From JAVKSM01 sp039583705 (lineage in GTDB: Bacteria; Actinomycetota; Actinomycetes; Mycobacteriales; Pseudonocardiaceae), in NCBI GenBank assembly GCA_039583705.1, contig JAVKSM010000059.1, forward strand, positions 1 through 18,442: a stretch of 18,442 nt of DNA, given 5' to 3'. Positions 1 through 6,538 of the stretch are shown here, one piece after another. Every line of letters starts with the position of its first letter. The stretch's first letter is position 1. The notes beneath the pieces are model-generated. The model did not search any database. It saw nothing but the letters and a program-made list of their open reading frames with translations, and was not told the DNA's origin. The translations under genes and the position numbers were made by a program.

Positions 1-384
1 CACCTGGACACCTCCGACGTGGTGCTCGTGCGGGCGTCTGTGGGCCGCCACGGCGAGCCCGAGACGTTGCAGCGCGGCGACGACGAGCTGCTCGCCGCCG
101 CTCGTGGCGACCTTGCCGCGCTCACCGGCATGGCCGTCGAGCCGCTGGCCGCCCAGGTGGTGCGCTGGGGCGGGGGGCTGCCGCAGTACGGCGTCGGCCA
201 CGGCGACCGGGTGGCGGCCATCGAGCGCGCGGTCACCGCACTGCCCGGACTGGCCGTCGCGGGGGCCGCGTTGCACGGCGTCGGGGTGCCGGCGTGCCTG
301 GCGACGGCGGACGCGGCGGCCGCTGCCGTTGTCGAGCACCTGGAGCAGACGGCGATTGCCCGCGGTGTCACGATGGACTCATGA
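1..384 (+). CDS. hemY: Heme-pathway FAD oxidase (HemY/CgoX), C-terminal part
   Basis: This is the 3' end of a gene that begins before the window; 127 codons are visible and the stop is at 382-384. The visible part resembles the C-terminal FAD-binding region of protoporphyrinogen/coproporphyrinogen oxidases: LVRASVGR, a WGGGLPQYGVGH segment, then the GVGVPACLATADAAA helix that closes the FAD fold. The enzyme family oxidises the porphyrinogen ring with oxygen. In actinobacteria the substrate is usually coproporphyrinogen III (the CgoX role). The downstream hemQ overlaps the stop by ATGA, so the two are probably translationally coupled, and this supports the coproporphyrin-dependent heme route. 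The N-terminal FAD-binding motif lies outside the window, so the assignment rests on the tail and on the neighbour. Confidence 0.88.
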   Translation, partial: HLDTSDVVLVRASVGRHGEPETLQRGDDELLAAARGDLAALTGMAVEPLAAQVVRWGGGLPQYGVGHGDRVAAIERAVTALPGLAVAGAALHGVGVPACLATADAAAAAVVEHLEQTAIARGVTMDS

Positions 385-1085
385 CCCGCCTGAACTACGC
401 CGAGCTGAACGACCTGCGCCGTTACACGATGTGGTCGGTCTTCCGGGCCGAGCCGGGACGGCTGGACGCGGGTTGCGGCGGTGACCGGGCCGCGCCCGCC
501 CGGGAAGCGGCCGACTACCTGGACACGCTGGAGGGCAAGGGCGTCGTCGTCCGCGGTGCCTACGACCTGTCCGGGCTGCGCGCCGATGCGGACTACATGG
601 TGTGGTGGCATGCCGAGGAGGTCGAGGCGTTGCAGGCGGCCTACGGCGGGTTGCGGCGTACCGCGCTCGGCCACGCCAGCACGCCGGTGTGGAGCAACGT
701 CGCGCTGCACCGGCCGGCGGAGTTCAACAAGAGCCACGTGCCCGCGTTCCTCGCCGGCGAGCCGGCCCGGCGCTACGTCTGCGTCTACCCCTTCGTGCGT
801 TCCTACGAGTGGTACCTGCTGCCCGACGAGGAGCGGCGGCGGCTGCTCGCCGAGCACGGCAGTCTCGCCCGCGACTACCCGGATGTGCGGGCCAACACCG
901 TCGCCTCCTTCGCGCTGGGCGACTACGAGTGGATTCTCGCCTTCGAGGCGGACGAGCTGCACCGCATCGTCGACCTCATGCGCCACCTGCGGGCCAGCGA
1001 GACACGCCGGCACGTGCGCAAGGAGCTCCCGTTCTTCATCGGACCGCGGGTGCCGGTGACAGAACTCGTCGCGGCCCTGCCATAA
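381..1085 (+). CDS. hemQ: Coproheme decarboxylase HemQ/ChdC
   Basis: A 234-residue protein of the chlorite-dismutase-like family, of normal HemQ length. It converts coproheme to heme b by two peroxide-driven decarboxylations. The residues described for the actinobacterial enzyme of Corynebacterium diphtheriae (distal His118, Tyr135, Trp143, proximal His158) have counterparts one position later here: His119 in NKSHVPAF, Tyr136 and Trp144 in YPFVRSYEW, and His159 in LLAEHG. The ATG at 381 overlaps the stop of the upstream oxidase gene (ATGA), which decides the start over in-frame codons further upstream. The segment SVFRAEPGRLDAGCGG matches the N-terminal barrel. With the oxidase gene it forms the end of the coproporphyrin-dependent heme pathway. 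Confidence 0.95.
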   Translation: MTRLNYAELNDLRRYTMWSVFRAEPGRLDAGCGGDRAAPAREAADYLDTLEGKGVVVRGAYDLSGLRADADYMVWWHAEEVEALQAAYGGLRRTALGHASTPVWSNVALHRPAEFNKSHVPAFLAGEPARRYVCVYPFVRSYEWYLLPDEERRRLLAEHGSLARDYPDVRANTVASFALGDYEWILAFEADELHRIVDLMRHLRASETRRHVRKELPFFIGPRVPVTELVAALP

Positions 1086-1209
1086 CCGCGGTGCGAGTGG
1101 GTAACGACAGGTCGAGGCGACGCGATATCCGAGGGTGGGGCGGGGTCCGACCGCGTGGCGGCCGCAGCTCGCGCTTCCGTCGCACGCCCGGTCGCGGAAG
1201 GACGAAGCG

Positions 1210-1461
1210 ATGTCGGTGACCTCCGAGGATCCCTATCAGCCGCTGGCACCCATTGGCGGCGGCTACCACCCCCTGCACGGCTACGCGGACGACGGCCTGC
1301 TCGGCTACCAGGAGGCGCCGGCGGACGCGACCTGCGCCAAGGCCGAGACGGCGGCCGCCGCGGTGGAGCCGAGCCAGCCGGCGGAGACCACGCTCGAGCG
1401 GCTGCTGCACCGCCGCCGGCTCAGCTCTCGTCGGGCACCAGGCGAAGCGAGATCGAGTTGA
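1210..1461 (+). CDS. Small hypothetical protein (83 aa)
   Basis: I do not recognise this protein. The ATG at 1210 has a good ribosome binding site, GGAAGGA at 1196-1202, seven bases upstream. Codons up to about 1420 almost all end in G or C, as expected for a real gene in this genome. The N-terminus is rich in Gly, Tyr, Pro and Asp (DPYQPLAPIGGGYHPLHGYA), followed by an Ala/Glu-rich stretch and an Arg-rich tail. No signal peptide or membrane helix is visible. The last 13 codons run antisense over the 3' end of msrB (41-bp convergent overlap), and third-base bias fades there. The natural C-terminus may therefore be eroded or recently created. It could be a disordered small protein, or the surviving start of a longer gene. 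Confidence 0.55.
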   Translation: MSVTSEDPYQPLAPIGGGYHPLHGYADDGLLGYQEAPADATCAKAETAAAAVEPSQPAETTLERLLHRRRLSSRRAPGEARSS

Positions 1462-1846
1462 TGCAGTACCGCTGATCCGTCGGCGTCGGATAGCCCTCGC
1501 CCTCGAAGACATGGCCCAGATGACTGTGGCAGGTGGCGCACAGCACCTCCACCCGTCTCATGCCCAGGGTCCGGTCCTCCCGGAGGATGACCCGCTCACC
1601 CGCCAGCGGGGAGAAGAACGACGGCCAACCGCAGTGCGAGTCGAACTTCGTCTCGCTCCGGAACAGCTCGCTCCCACACGCGCGGCACTCGTAGACGCCG
1701 GCCATCTTGGTGGTGACGTACTCGCCGGTCCATGGACGCTCCGTGTCCGCGTTGCGGAGCACGTCGTACTCCTGCGGGGACAGCTCCGCGCGCCACTCCT
1801 GCTCGGACTTGGTGATCCTCGGGGTGGCTCCGACGACAGGCTGCAT
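1421..1846 (-). CDS. msrB: Peptide-methionine (R)-S-oxide reductase MsrB
   Basis: A 141-residue MsrB from the ATG at 1846. It reduces the R-form of methionine sulfoxide in proteins with thioredoxin as electron donor. Visible features are the SelR core TGEYVTTKMAGVYECRACG, the HCGWPSFF motif, two zinc CxxC pairs (CRAC and CATC) and the catalytic Cys in QRYCINSISL near the C-terminus. The ATG start gives an N-terminus (MQPVVGATPRITKSE) of the expected form. An in-frame GTG at 1873 would add nine residues and overlap the upstream gene's stop as GTGA, so either start is possible and coupling to that gene is likely. The stop at 1421 lies inside the end of the opposing small ORF. Confidence 0.93.
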   Translation of the reverse strand: MQPVVGATPRITKSEQEWRAELSPQEYDVLRNADTERPWTGEYVTTKMAGVYECRACGSELFRSETKFDSHCGWPSFFSPLAGERVILREDRTLGMRRVEVLCATCHSHLGHVFEGEGYPTPTDQRYCINSISLRLVPDES

Positions 1847-1869
1847 GGCTCCCACGCTACGCCCCGGGG

Positions 1870-2172
1870 TCACGGCAGGAACGTCGTGACGGTGAAGAGG
1901 AGGGCCTGCCAGATGACCAGTGCGGCGGCCAGCAGCAGCAGGGAGACGATCACCACCGCGGCCAGCCGGCGTTCGCCGCCCGCGCGGTTGGCCGAGTCGG
2001 CGAACTCGCTGACGTCGGCCAGGTAGCCCTCGACGGTGAAGCCCGGGTGGCTGCGTTCCATCCGGTTGCGGTGTGCGACGAATGCCTGCACCTCCGGGTC
2101 GTCCGGATCGAGCCCGAGCAGGTCGTCATCGAACCGCGGGTCCCCTCCGGACAGAGGATCGCGCGGCGGCAT
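1870..2172 (-). CDS. Small single-pass membrane protein of unknown function
   Basis: A 100-residue protein starting at the ATG at 2172. The first ~65 residues are acidic and polar (RFDDDLLGLDPDDPEVQAF, then a segment with GFTVEGYLADVSEFADSANR). A basic GGERR is followed by a single hydrophobic helix, AAVVIVSLLLLAAALVIWQ, about residues 71-89, and a short tail. By the positive-inside rule the N-terminal part should be cytoplasmic. I do not recognise a named family. The stop overlaps a possible GTG start of msrB, so the two probably form one unit. The start codon is 24 bp from the divergent start of the LigD-type polymerase gene, with a -10-like box TACCGT ending six bases before the ATG, which suggests a leaderless mRNA. 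Confidence 0.75.
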   Translation of the reverse strand: MPPRDPLSGGDPRFDDDLLGLDPDDPEVQAFVAHRNRMERSHPGFTVEGYLADVSEFADSANRAGGERRLAAVVIVSLLLLAAALVIWQALLFTVTTFLP

Positions 2173-2178
2173 GGCGCA

Positions 2179-2184
2179 ACGGTA
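2179..2184 (-). promoter_or_regulatory. Putative -10 box for the membrane protein gene (leaderless)
   Basis: On the minus strand this reads TACCGT and fits the actinobacterial TANNNT pattern. Six bases separate it from the ATG at 2172, so transcription should start at or beside the start codon. There is no convincing ribosome binding site, which fits a leaderless transcript. No clear -35 was seen. Confidence 0.4.
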
Positions 2185-2188
2185 GCGT
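2183..2188 (+). promoter_or_regulatory. Putative -10 box for the LigD-type polymerase gene (leaderless)
   Basis: Plus-strand TAGCGT fits TANNNT and lies eight bases before the GTG at 2197, where no ribosome binding site is visible. Its first two bases (TA) are also the first two bases, on the other strand, of the divergent -10 box. No clear -35 was seen. Confidence 0.4.
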
Positions 2189-2196
2189 CCCAGGCT

Positions 2197-3222
2197 GTGG
2201 GCGGCGCGGCGCTGGAGTTCGCGGTTCCCGGGCCGCGTGGGGAGCGGCTCGTGCGGGTCTCGAACCCGGACAAGGTGTACTTCCCGGAGCGCGGGATCAC
2301 CAAGCGCCAGGTCGTGGAGCACTACCTCGCTGTCGCCGGTCCGTTGCTTGCTGTGTTGCGGGAGCGACCCACCACGCTCAAGCGGTTCCCGGACGGGGTG
2401 GCGGGCGAGGCATTCTATCAGAAACGGGTCCCGAAGGGGGCGCCGAGCTGGCTGGAGACGGTGCAGATCACCTTCCCCAGCGGGCGCAGCGCCGACGAGT
2501 TGTGCCCCACCGAACCGGCCGTCCTCATCTGGGCCGCCAACCTGGGAACCCTGGACTTCCACCCGTGGCCGGTGCGCCGTCCGGAGGTGGACCGTCCCGA
2601 CGAGCTGCGCATCGATCTCGACCCGCAAGCCGGAACGGGGTTCCCCGAGGCGGTGAGGGTGGCTGGGGTGCTGGCCGAGGCGCTCGCCGACGCCGGCCTC
2701 GTCGGCTGGCCGAAGACCTCCGGCGGGCGCGGCATCCACGTCGCGGTGCGGATCCGTCCGGAGTGGACATTCGTTCAGGTGCGGCGGGCGGTGATCGCCC
2801 TGGCGAGGGAGGTGACCCGGCGCCTTCCCGGGCTGGCCACCGTCGAGTGGTGGAAGGAGAACCGGGGGCGGCGGGTGTTCCTGGACTACAACCAGGCTGC
2901 CCGGGACCGGACCATCGCCTCCGCCTGGTCGGTGCGCGGCCTGCCCGGCGCGACGGTCTCGATGCCGCTGCGGTGGGCGGACCTGCCGGCCGTGGCGCCG
3001 GCGGACTTCGACGTGCTGTCGGTCGCGGGGTTGCTCGCCCGCGACGGCGACCCGCACGCCGGCATGGACGACGCCGTGTGCGGCTTGGAGACGGTGCTGG
3101 AGTGGGCCGCCCGCGAGGAGCGCGACGCCGGCCTCGGCGACCTGCCCTACCCACCCGAGCACCCGAAGATGCCGGGCGAGCCGCTGCGGGTGCAGCCCTC
3201 CCGAAAACGCCGCTTACTGTAA
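2197..3222 (+). CDS. LigD-type primase/polymerase domain protein (stand-alone)
   Basis: A 341-residue protein of the archaeo-eukaryotic primase superfamily, equivalent to the polymerase domain of the NHEJ ligase LigD but without ligase or phosphoesterase domains. Such enzymes add (ribo)nucleotides at DNA ends and gaps during break repair. Visible motifs are NPDKVYFPERGITK at the N-terminus (residues 23-36), the metal-binding pair in RIDLDP (Asp140, Asp142), the nucleotide-binding SGGRGIHV (175-182), the third acidic residue in FLDYNQ (Asp230), and SVRGLPGATVSMPLRW near the end of the core. The reading frame is open back to about 2047, but that part is antisense to the divergent gene. The GTG at 2197 gives the usual family N-terminus. 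No Ku or ligase gene is in the window. Databases often label such proteins 'ATP-dependent DNA ligase', which is misleading because no ligase domain is present. Confidence 0.9.
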   Translation: MGGAALEFAVPGPRGERLVRVSNPDKVYFPERGITKRQVVEHYLAVAGPLLAVLRERPTTLKRFPDGVAGEAFYQKRVPKGAPSWLETVQITFPSGRSADELCPTEPAVLIWAANLGTLDFHPWPVRRPEVDRPDELRIDLDPQAGTGFPEAVRVAGVLAEALADAGLVGWPKTSGGRGIHVAVRIRPEWTFVQVRRAVIALAREVTRRLPGLATVEWWKENRGRRVFLDYNQAARDRTIASAWSVRGLPGATVSMPLRWADLPAVAPADFDVLSVAGLLARDGDPHAGMDDAVCGLETVLEWAAREERDAGLGDLPYPPEHPKMPGEPLRVQPSRKRRLL

Positions 3223-3281
3223 GCAGGGACGATGCTTCCGGGTAGGCCGCTGATCGACGTTGCACAGGGCTAACTCTCCGG

Positions 3282-3619
3282 ATGACCTCACACCTGGCCG
3301 AACACTTTTCCGATCTTGCAGCGTCCTTCCGCCGGGACCTGCGAGCCGAGAACCGCTCCGAGCGCACCGTCGCGCTCTACGGCGTGAGCGTGCGGTTTCT
3401 TCTCCGACTGGCTGGTCACGCACGGCCGCCAAGCCACGCACCGAACGCCCGTGGACCGCGTTCTTCACCGCCAGCCGCCTGGGCAGTTCCACCGTCGCCA
3501 CCTACACCACCCTGGCCCACCCGCACGCTGAGCCAGCGGCCCACTCGTTACTGGCCGCGCTTCCCTTGGTGGACACCGCCCGCCTCCGCGAACGGATCAC
3601 CAGCGGACTCGCGGTCTGA
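3282..3619 (+). pseudogene. Decayed tyrosine recombinase/integrase
   Basis: The ATG at 3282 opens a typical SAM-like N-terminal core-binding domain of phage-type integrases (LAASFRRDLRAENRSERT, then VALYGVSVRF). At about 3397 the homology moves to another frame (FFSDWLVTHGRQAT), a sign of a one-base change. The third frame then carries what may be the C-terminal end of an integrase (LGSSTVATYTTLAHPHAEPA), stopping at 3617-3619; its Tyr could be the old nucleophile. The central catalytic region with the Arg-His-Arg residues is missing, because the whole remnant is about 110 codons against the usual 300-400. The N-terminal match is clear; the C-terminal one is weaker. Interpretation: debris of an integrated element between two housekeeping genes. 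Confidence 0.6.
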
Positions 3620-3628
3620 GGCGCGGCA

Positions 3629-4003
3629 TCAGTCCGCCTGGGTCTCGGCACTCACCCACGACAGGTACTCCGGGCTGCCACCGAGCACCGGCAGCGCCAC
3701 CACCTCGGGCAGGTCGTAGCCGTGGTTCGCCTGGATCCACTCCGTCAGCGCGGCCACCCGATCACCCGTGGTCTTGATCCAACACTGCCACTCCTCGTCG
3801 TCGCACACCGCGCCCTCCCAGCGGTACACGCTGCGGATCGGCCCCACAATCTGCACACACGCCGCCAACCGCGCCGCCACCAAGCCCGTCGCCAGGGCCT
3901 GGGCCGCGTCTGCGCTGTCCGTCGTCGTGATCACGACCTGATGAGGTTCTGCCTGGTCGTCGTGGGCCACCGTGGCTCCCGTCGTTTCGCGCCGTCCGTC
4001 CAC
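3629..4003 (-). CDS. cutA: CutA1-like divalent cation tolerance protein
   Basis: A 124-residue member of the CutA1 family, small ferredoxin-like proteins that form very stable trimers and are linked to copper and other divalent metals. Family features are visible: VVITTTDSADAAQALATGLV, RLAACVQIVGPIRSVYRWEG with the conserved Cys, EEWQCWIKTT, and HGYDLPEVVALPVLGGSPEYLSWV at the end. The GTG at 4003 is preceded at five bases by TAGGTT, a good -10 box, so the mRNA may be leaderless. A later in-frame GTG (VAHDDQ) is an alternative start. The gene faces the integrase remnant tail-to-tail and is divergent from hrcA. The precise cellular role of the family is still debated. Confidence 0.92.
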   Translation of the reverse strand: MDGRRETTGATVAHDDQAEPHQVVITTTDSADAAQALATGLVAARLAACVQIVGPIRSVYRWEGAVCDDEEWQCWIKTTGDRVAALTEWIQANHGYDLPEVVALPVLGGSPEYLSWVSAETQAD

Positions 4004-4008
4004 GCTCG

Positions 4009-4014
4009 AACCTA
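4009..4014 (-). promoter_or_regulatory. Putative -10 box for cutA
   Basis: On the minus strand this reads TAGGTT, close to the actinobacterial -10 consensus. It ends five bases before the GTG start at 4003, which predicts transcription starting at the start codon. Confidence 0.4.
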
Positions 4015-4221
4015 CCGCGCGAGATCAGCACAGTGAGCCTGGAGAGTGGGCTCGTCCCAGGTGAGCGCTTATGCTGGTCAACTCGCTCGCACGGCGTCTT
4101 GCAGGTGGGGAGCGGCGGGAGCTGGGACGCCAGTTCGCCCGCCGGCACGGTGGGACGCCGCCGCGGCCGCGCACCTGCGGCTCTACCGGCGGCGGCTGGC
4201 CAAGTTGGCCGCAGGACGGCC

Positions 4222-4247
4222 CGGCACTCAATTAGACTTGAGTGCTG
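4222..4247 (+). promoter_or_regulatory. CIRCE-like operator with embedded -10 box, upstream of hrcA
   Basis: A perfect inverted repeat, GCACTCAA at 4224-4231 and TTGAGTGC at 4238-4245, lies 29 bases before the hrcA start. The half-sites GCACTC and GAGTGC are those of CIRCE, the HrcA operator, but they are separated by 10 bases here instead of the canonical 9. The spacer contains TAGACT (4233-4238), which fits a -10 box, so repressor bound here would cover the promoter. The site implies negative autoregulation of hrcA-dnaJ (inference from the known HrcA/CIRCE system). Confidence 0.7.
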
Positions 4248-4274
4248 GCGAGTTCCGGAGGGTGGTGAGACGGG

Positions 4275-5297
4275 ATGAACTCCGACGAGCGCCGGTTCGA
4301 GGTACTGCGGGCGATCGTCGCCGACTACGTCGCCACTCACGAGCCCGTCGGCTCCAAGGCGATCGTCGACCGGCACAACCTCGGCGTGTCCAGCGCCACT
4401 GTGCGCAACGACATGGCCGTGCTCGAGGAGGACGGGTACATCGCGCAGCCGCACACCAGCGCCGGGCGGGTTCCCACCGACAAGGGCTACCGGATGTTCG
4501 TCGACCGGTTGAGCGAGGTCAAGCCGCTGTCGGTCGCCGAGCGTCGCGCCATCCAGTCCTTCCTCGACGGGGCCGTCGACCTCGACGACGTGCTGCGGCG
4601 CAGCGTACGGCTGCTCGCCCAGCTCACCCGCCAGGTGGCGGTGGTGCAGTACCCCACGCTGACCCGCTCCACGGTGCGCCACCTGGAGATCGTGGCGCTC
4701 ACCCCGGCCCGGCTCATGCTGGTGCTCATCACCGACAGCGGGCGGGTGGACCAGCGGGTGGTCGACCTCGGCGACGTGCTCAGCGACGAGGACGTGTCGG
4801 GGCTGCGCAAGATGTTCAACGCCGCGTTGGTCGGCCAGCGGCTCTCCGATGCCTCGGTTGCGGTCGCCGAGCTGTCCGAGAACTCACCCGGGGGCGCCCG
4901 CGACGTCGTGACCACGTTGGCCTCGGTGCTCGTCGAGACCCTCGTCGAGCATCCCGAGGAGCGGCTGGTGCTCGGCGGCACCGCCAACCTCACCCGCAAC
5001 GTCGCCGACTTCCCCGGCTCGTTGCGCCAGGTGCTCGAGGTGCTCGAGGAGCAGGTGATCGTGCTCAAGCTGCTCGCCGCGGCCCGCGACCCGGGCACGG
5101 TGACCGTGCGGATCGGGGAGGAGAACGAGGCGGAGGACCTGCGCACGACGTCGGTGGTATCCATCGGCTACGGGGCGGGCATGCCCGCGCTGGGCGGCAT
5201 GGGCGTCGTCGGTCCGACCCGGATGGACTATCCGGGCACGATCGCGGCGGTCCGCGCGGTGGCGCGGTATGTCGGTGCGATCCTGGCCACCCGCTGA
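4275..5297 (+). CDS. hrcA: Heat-inducible transcription repressor HrcA
   Basis: A 340-residue HrcA of normal length. HrcA binds CIRCE operators and represses chaperone genes; its activity depends on GroEL in the systems studied. The N-terminal winged helix is clear (RRFEVLRAIVADYVATHEPV, then GSKAIVDRHNLGVSSATVRNDM), followed by the conserved LEEDGYIAQPHTSAGRVPTDKGYR. The C-terminal GAF-like dimerisation region includes LGGTANLTR and ends in GTIAAVRAVARYVGAIL. The ATG at 4275 has GGAGGG upstream at 4257-4262. A CIRCE-like element lies just upstream. dnaJ follows after a short gap on the same strand, the usual actinobacterial arrangement. Confidence 0.97.
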   Translation: MNSDERRFEVLRAIVADYVATHEPVGSKAIVDRHNLGVSSATVRNDMAVLEEDGYIAQPHTSAGRVPTDKGYRMFVDRLSEVKPLSVAERRAIQSFLDGAVDLDDVLRRSVRLLAQLTRQVAVVQYPTLTRSTVRHLEIVALTPARLMLVLITDSGRVDQRVVDLGDVLSDEDVSGLRKMFNAALVGQRLSDASVAVAELSENSPGGARDVVTTLASVLVETLVEHPEERLVLGGTANLTRNVADFPGSLRQVLEVLEEQVIVLKLLAAARDPGTVTVRIGEENEAEDLRTTSVVSIGYGAGMPALGGMGVVGPTRMDYPGTIAAVRAVARYVGAILATR

Positions 5298-5360
5298 GCT
5301 GTGGGCGGCGGGCGTGCTGCCGGAATACTCGGGCGTTGAGAGGACATGAGGGACACGAAG

Positions 5361-6527
5361 GTGGCCAGGGACTACTACGCGATCCTCGGCGTCGGGCGGG
5401 ACGCCAACGCCGAGGAGGTCAAACGCGCCTATCGACGGCTGGCACGGGAGCTGCACCCAGACGTCAACCCCGACCCCGAGACCCGACAGCGCTTCCACGA
5501 CGTCAAGGACGCCTATGAGGTGCTCACCGACCCGGCCAAGCGCCGCATCGTCGACCTCGGGGGCGACCCGTTGGAGACCAGCGCACCGGGCGGGGGACGG
5601 GCCGGTGATCCATTCGGTGGGTTCGGCGGCCTCGGCGACATCATGGATGCCTTCTTCGGCGCCGCCGGCGGCGGCGCCGCCGCGCGGGGCCCGCGCAGCC
5701 GGGTGCAGCCCGGATCGGACGCACTGCTCCGGATGGAGCTCTCCCTGGAGGACTGCGCCGCCGGGGTGAGCCGGGAGCTGACGGTGGACACGGCGATCCT
5801 GTGCTCGGTCTGCGAGGGCTCCGGAGCCACCCCGGGCACCGACCCGGAGGTGTGCGAGACCTGCGGCGGACGCGGCGAGATCCAGACTGTGCAGCGTTCT
5901 TTCCTGGGCCAGGTCGTCACCACCCGGCCCTGCCCGGTCTGCCGCGGGTTCGGCGAGGTCATCCCCGACCCGTGCCGGCAGTGCGGCGGCGAGGGCCGGG
6001 TTCGCTCCCGGCGCAAGGTCGCCGTCAAGCTGCCGGCCGGGGTGACCGACGGGATGCGGGTGCGGCTGGCCCACCAGGGTGAGGTCGGCCCGGGCGGGGG
6101 CCCGGCCGGTGACCTCTACGTCGAGGTGGCTGAGCTGCCGCACGAGGTGTTCACCCGCGACGGGGTGGATCTGCACTGCAGCGTCACGCTGCCGATGACC
6201 GCCGCAGCGCTGGGAACCACGGTGGTGCTGCCCACCTTGGACGGCGCCGAGGAACTGCGCATCGAGCCCGGTGCCCAGCCCGGCACCGTGCGCACCCTGC
6301 GGGGGCTGGGGATGCCGCGGTTGCGCTCGTCCGGGCGGGCGGACGGGCGCGGCGATCTCCTCGTGCACGTCGACGTGCTCGTCCCCACCCGGCTGGACCC
6401 CCGGCAGACCGAGCTGCTCCGCGAGTTGGCTGCCATGCGCGGGGAGGAGCAGCCGGACCACGCGGTGACCAGCCGCAACGGCAGCCGGCTTTTCTCCCGG
6501 CTGCGGGACTCCTTCAGCGGACGCTGA
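5361..6527 (+). CDS. dnaJ: Chaperone protein DnaJ (DnaJ2 type)
   Basis: A 388-residue type I DnaJ from the GTG at 5361. It stimulates the ATPase of DnaK and delivers unfolded clients. The J domain covers residues 1-65 with the HPD motif at 32-34 (ELHPDVNPD). A Gly-rich linker follows (GGFGGLGDIMDAFFGAAGGG). The zinc-binding region has four CxxCxGxG-type repeats: CSVCEGSG, CETCGGRG, CPVCRGFG and CRQCGGEG; the third has Phe before its last Gly. The two C-terminal beta domains end at FSRLRDSFSGR. The chosen start gives the common VARDYYAILGV N-terminus and has AGGG eight bases upstream. An ATG at 5346 would add five residues. hrcA ends 63 bp upstream, and rsmE begins 11 bases downstream. Confidence 0.96.
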   Translation: MARDYYAILGVGRDANAEEVKRAYRRLARELHPDVNPDPETRQRFHDVKDAYEVLTDPAKRRIVDLGGDPLETSAPGGGRAGDPFGGFGGLGDIMDAFFGAAGGGAAARGPRSRVQPGSDALLRMELSLEDCAAGVSRELTVDTAILCSVCEGSGATPGTDPEVCETCGGRGEIQTVQRSFLGQVVTTRPCPVCRGFGEVIPDPCRQCGGEGRVRSRRKVAVKLPAGVTDGMRVRLAHQGEVGPGGGPAGDLYVEVAELPHEVFTRDGVDLHCSVTLPMTAAALGTTVVLPTLDGAEELRIEPGAQPGTVRTLRGLGMPRLRSSGRADGRGDLLVHVDVLVPTRLDPRQTELLRELAAMRGEEQPDHAVTSRNGSRLFSRLRDSFSGR

Positions 6528-6538
6528 CACCTGCCGCT

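Noticed and set aside
2047..2196. N-terminal extension of the LigD-type polymerase by 50 codons
   Set aside because: This part is antisense to the divergent membrane protein gene and resembles no polymerase sequence; the family N-terminus fits the GTG at 2197.
3215..3225. Short palindrome CTTACTGTAAG at the polymerase stop codon as an attachment site
   Set aside because: It is only 11 bp and no second copy was seen on the other side of the integrase remnant.
4025..4278. Open frames at 4033-4278 (plus) and 4025-4231 (minus) as real genes
   Set aside because: Neither has consistent third-base bias or a recognisable product. The plus frame runs through the CIRCE-like operator and into the hrcA start.
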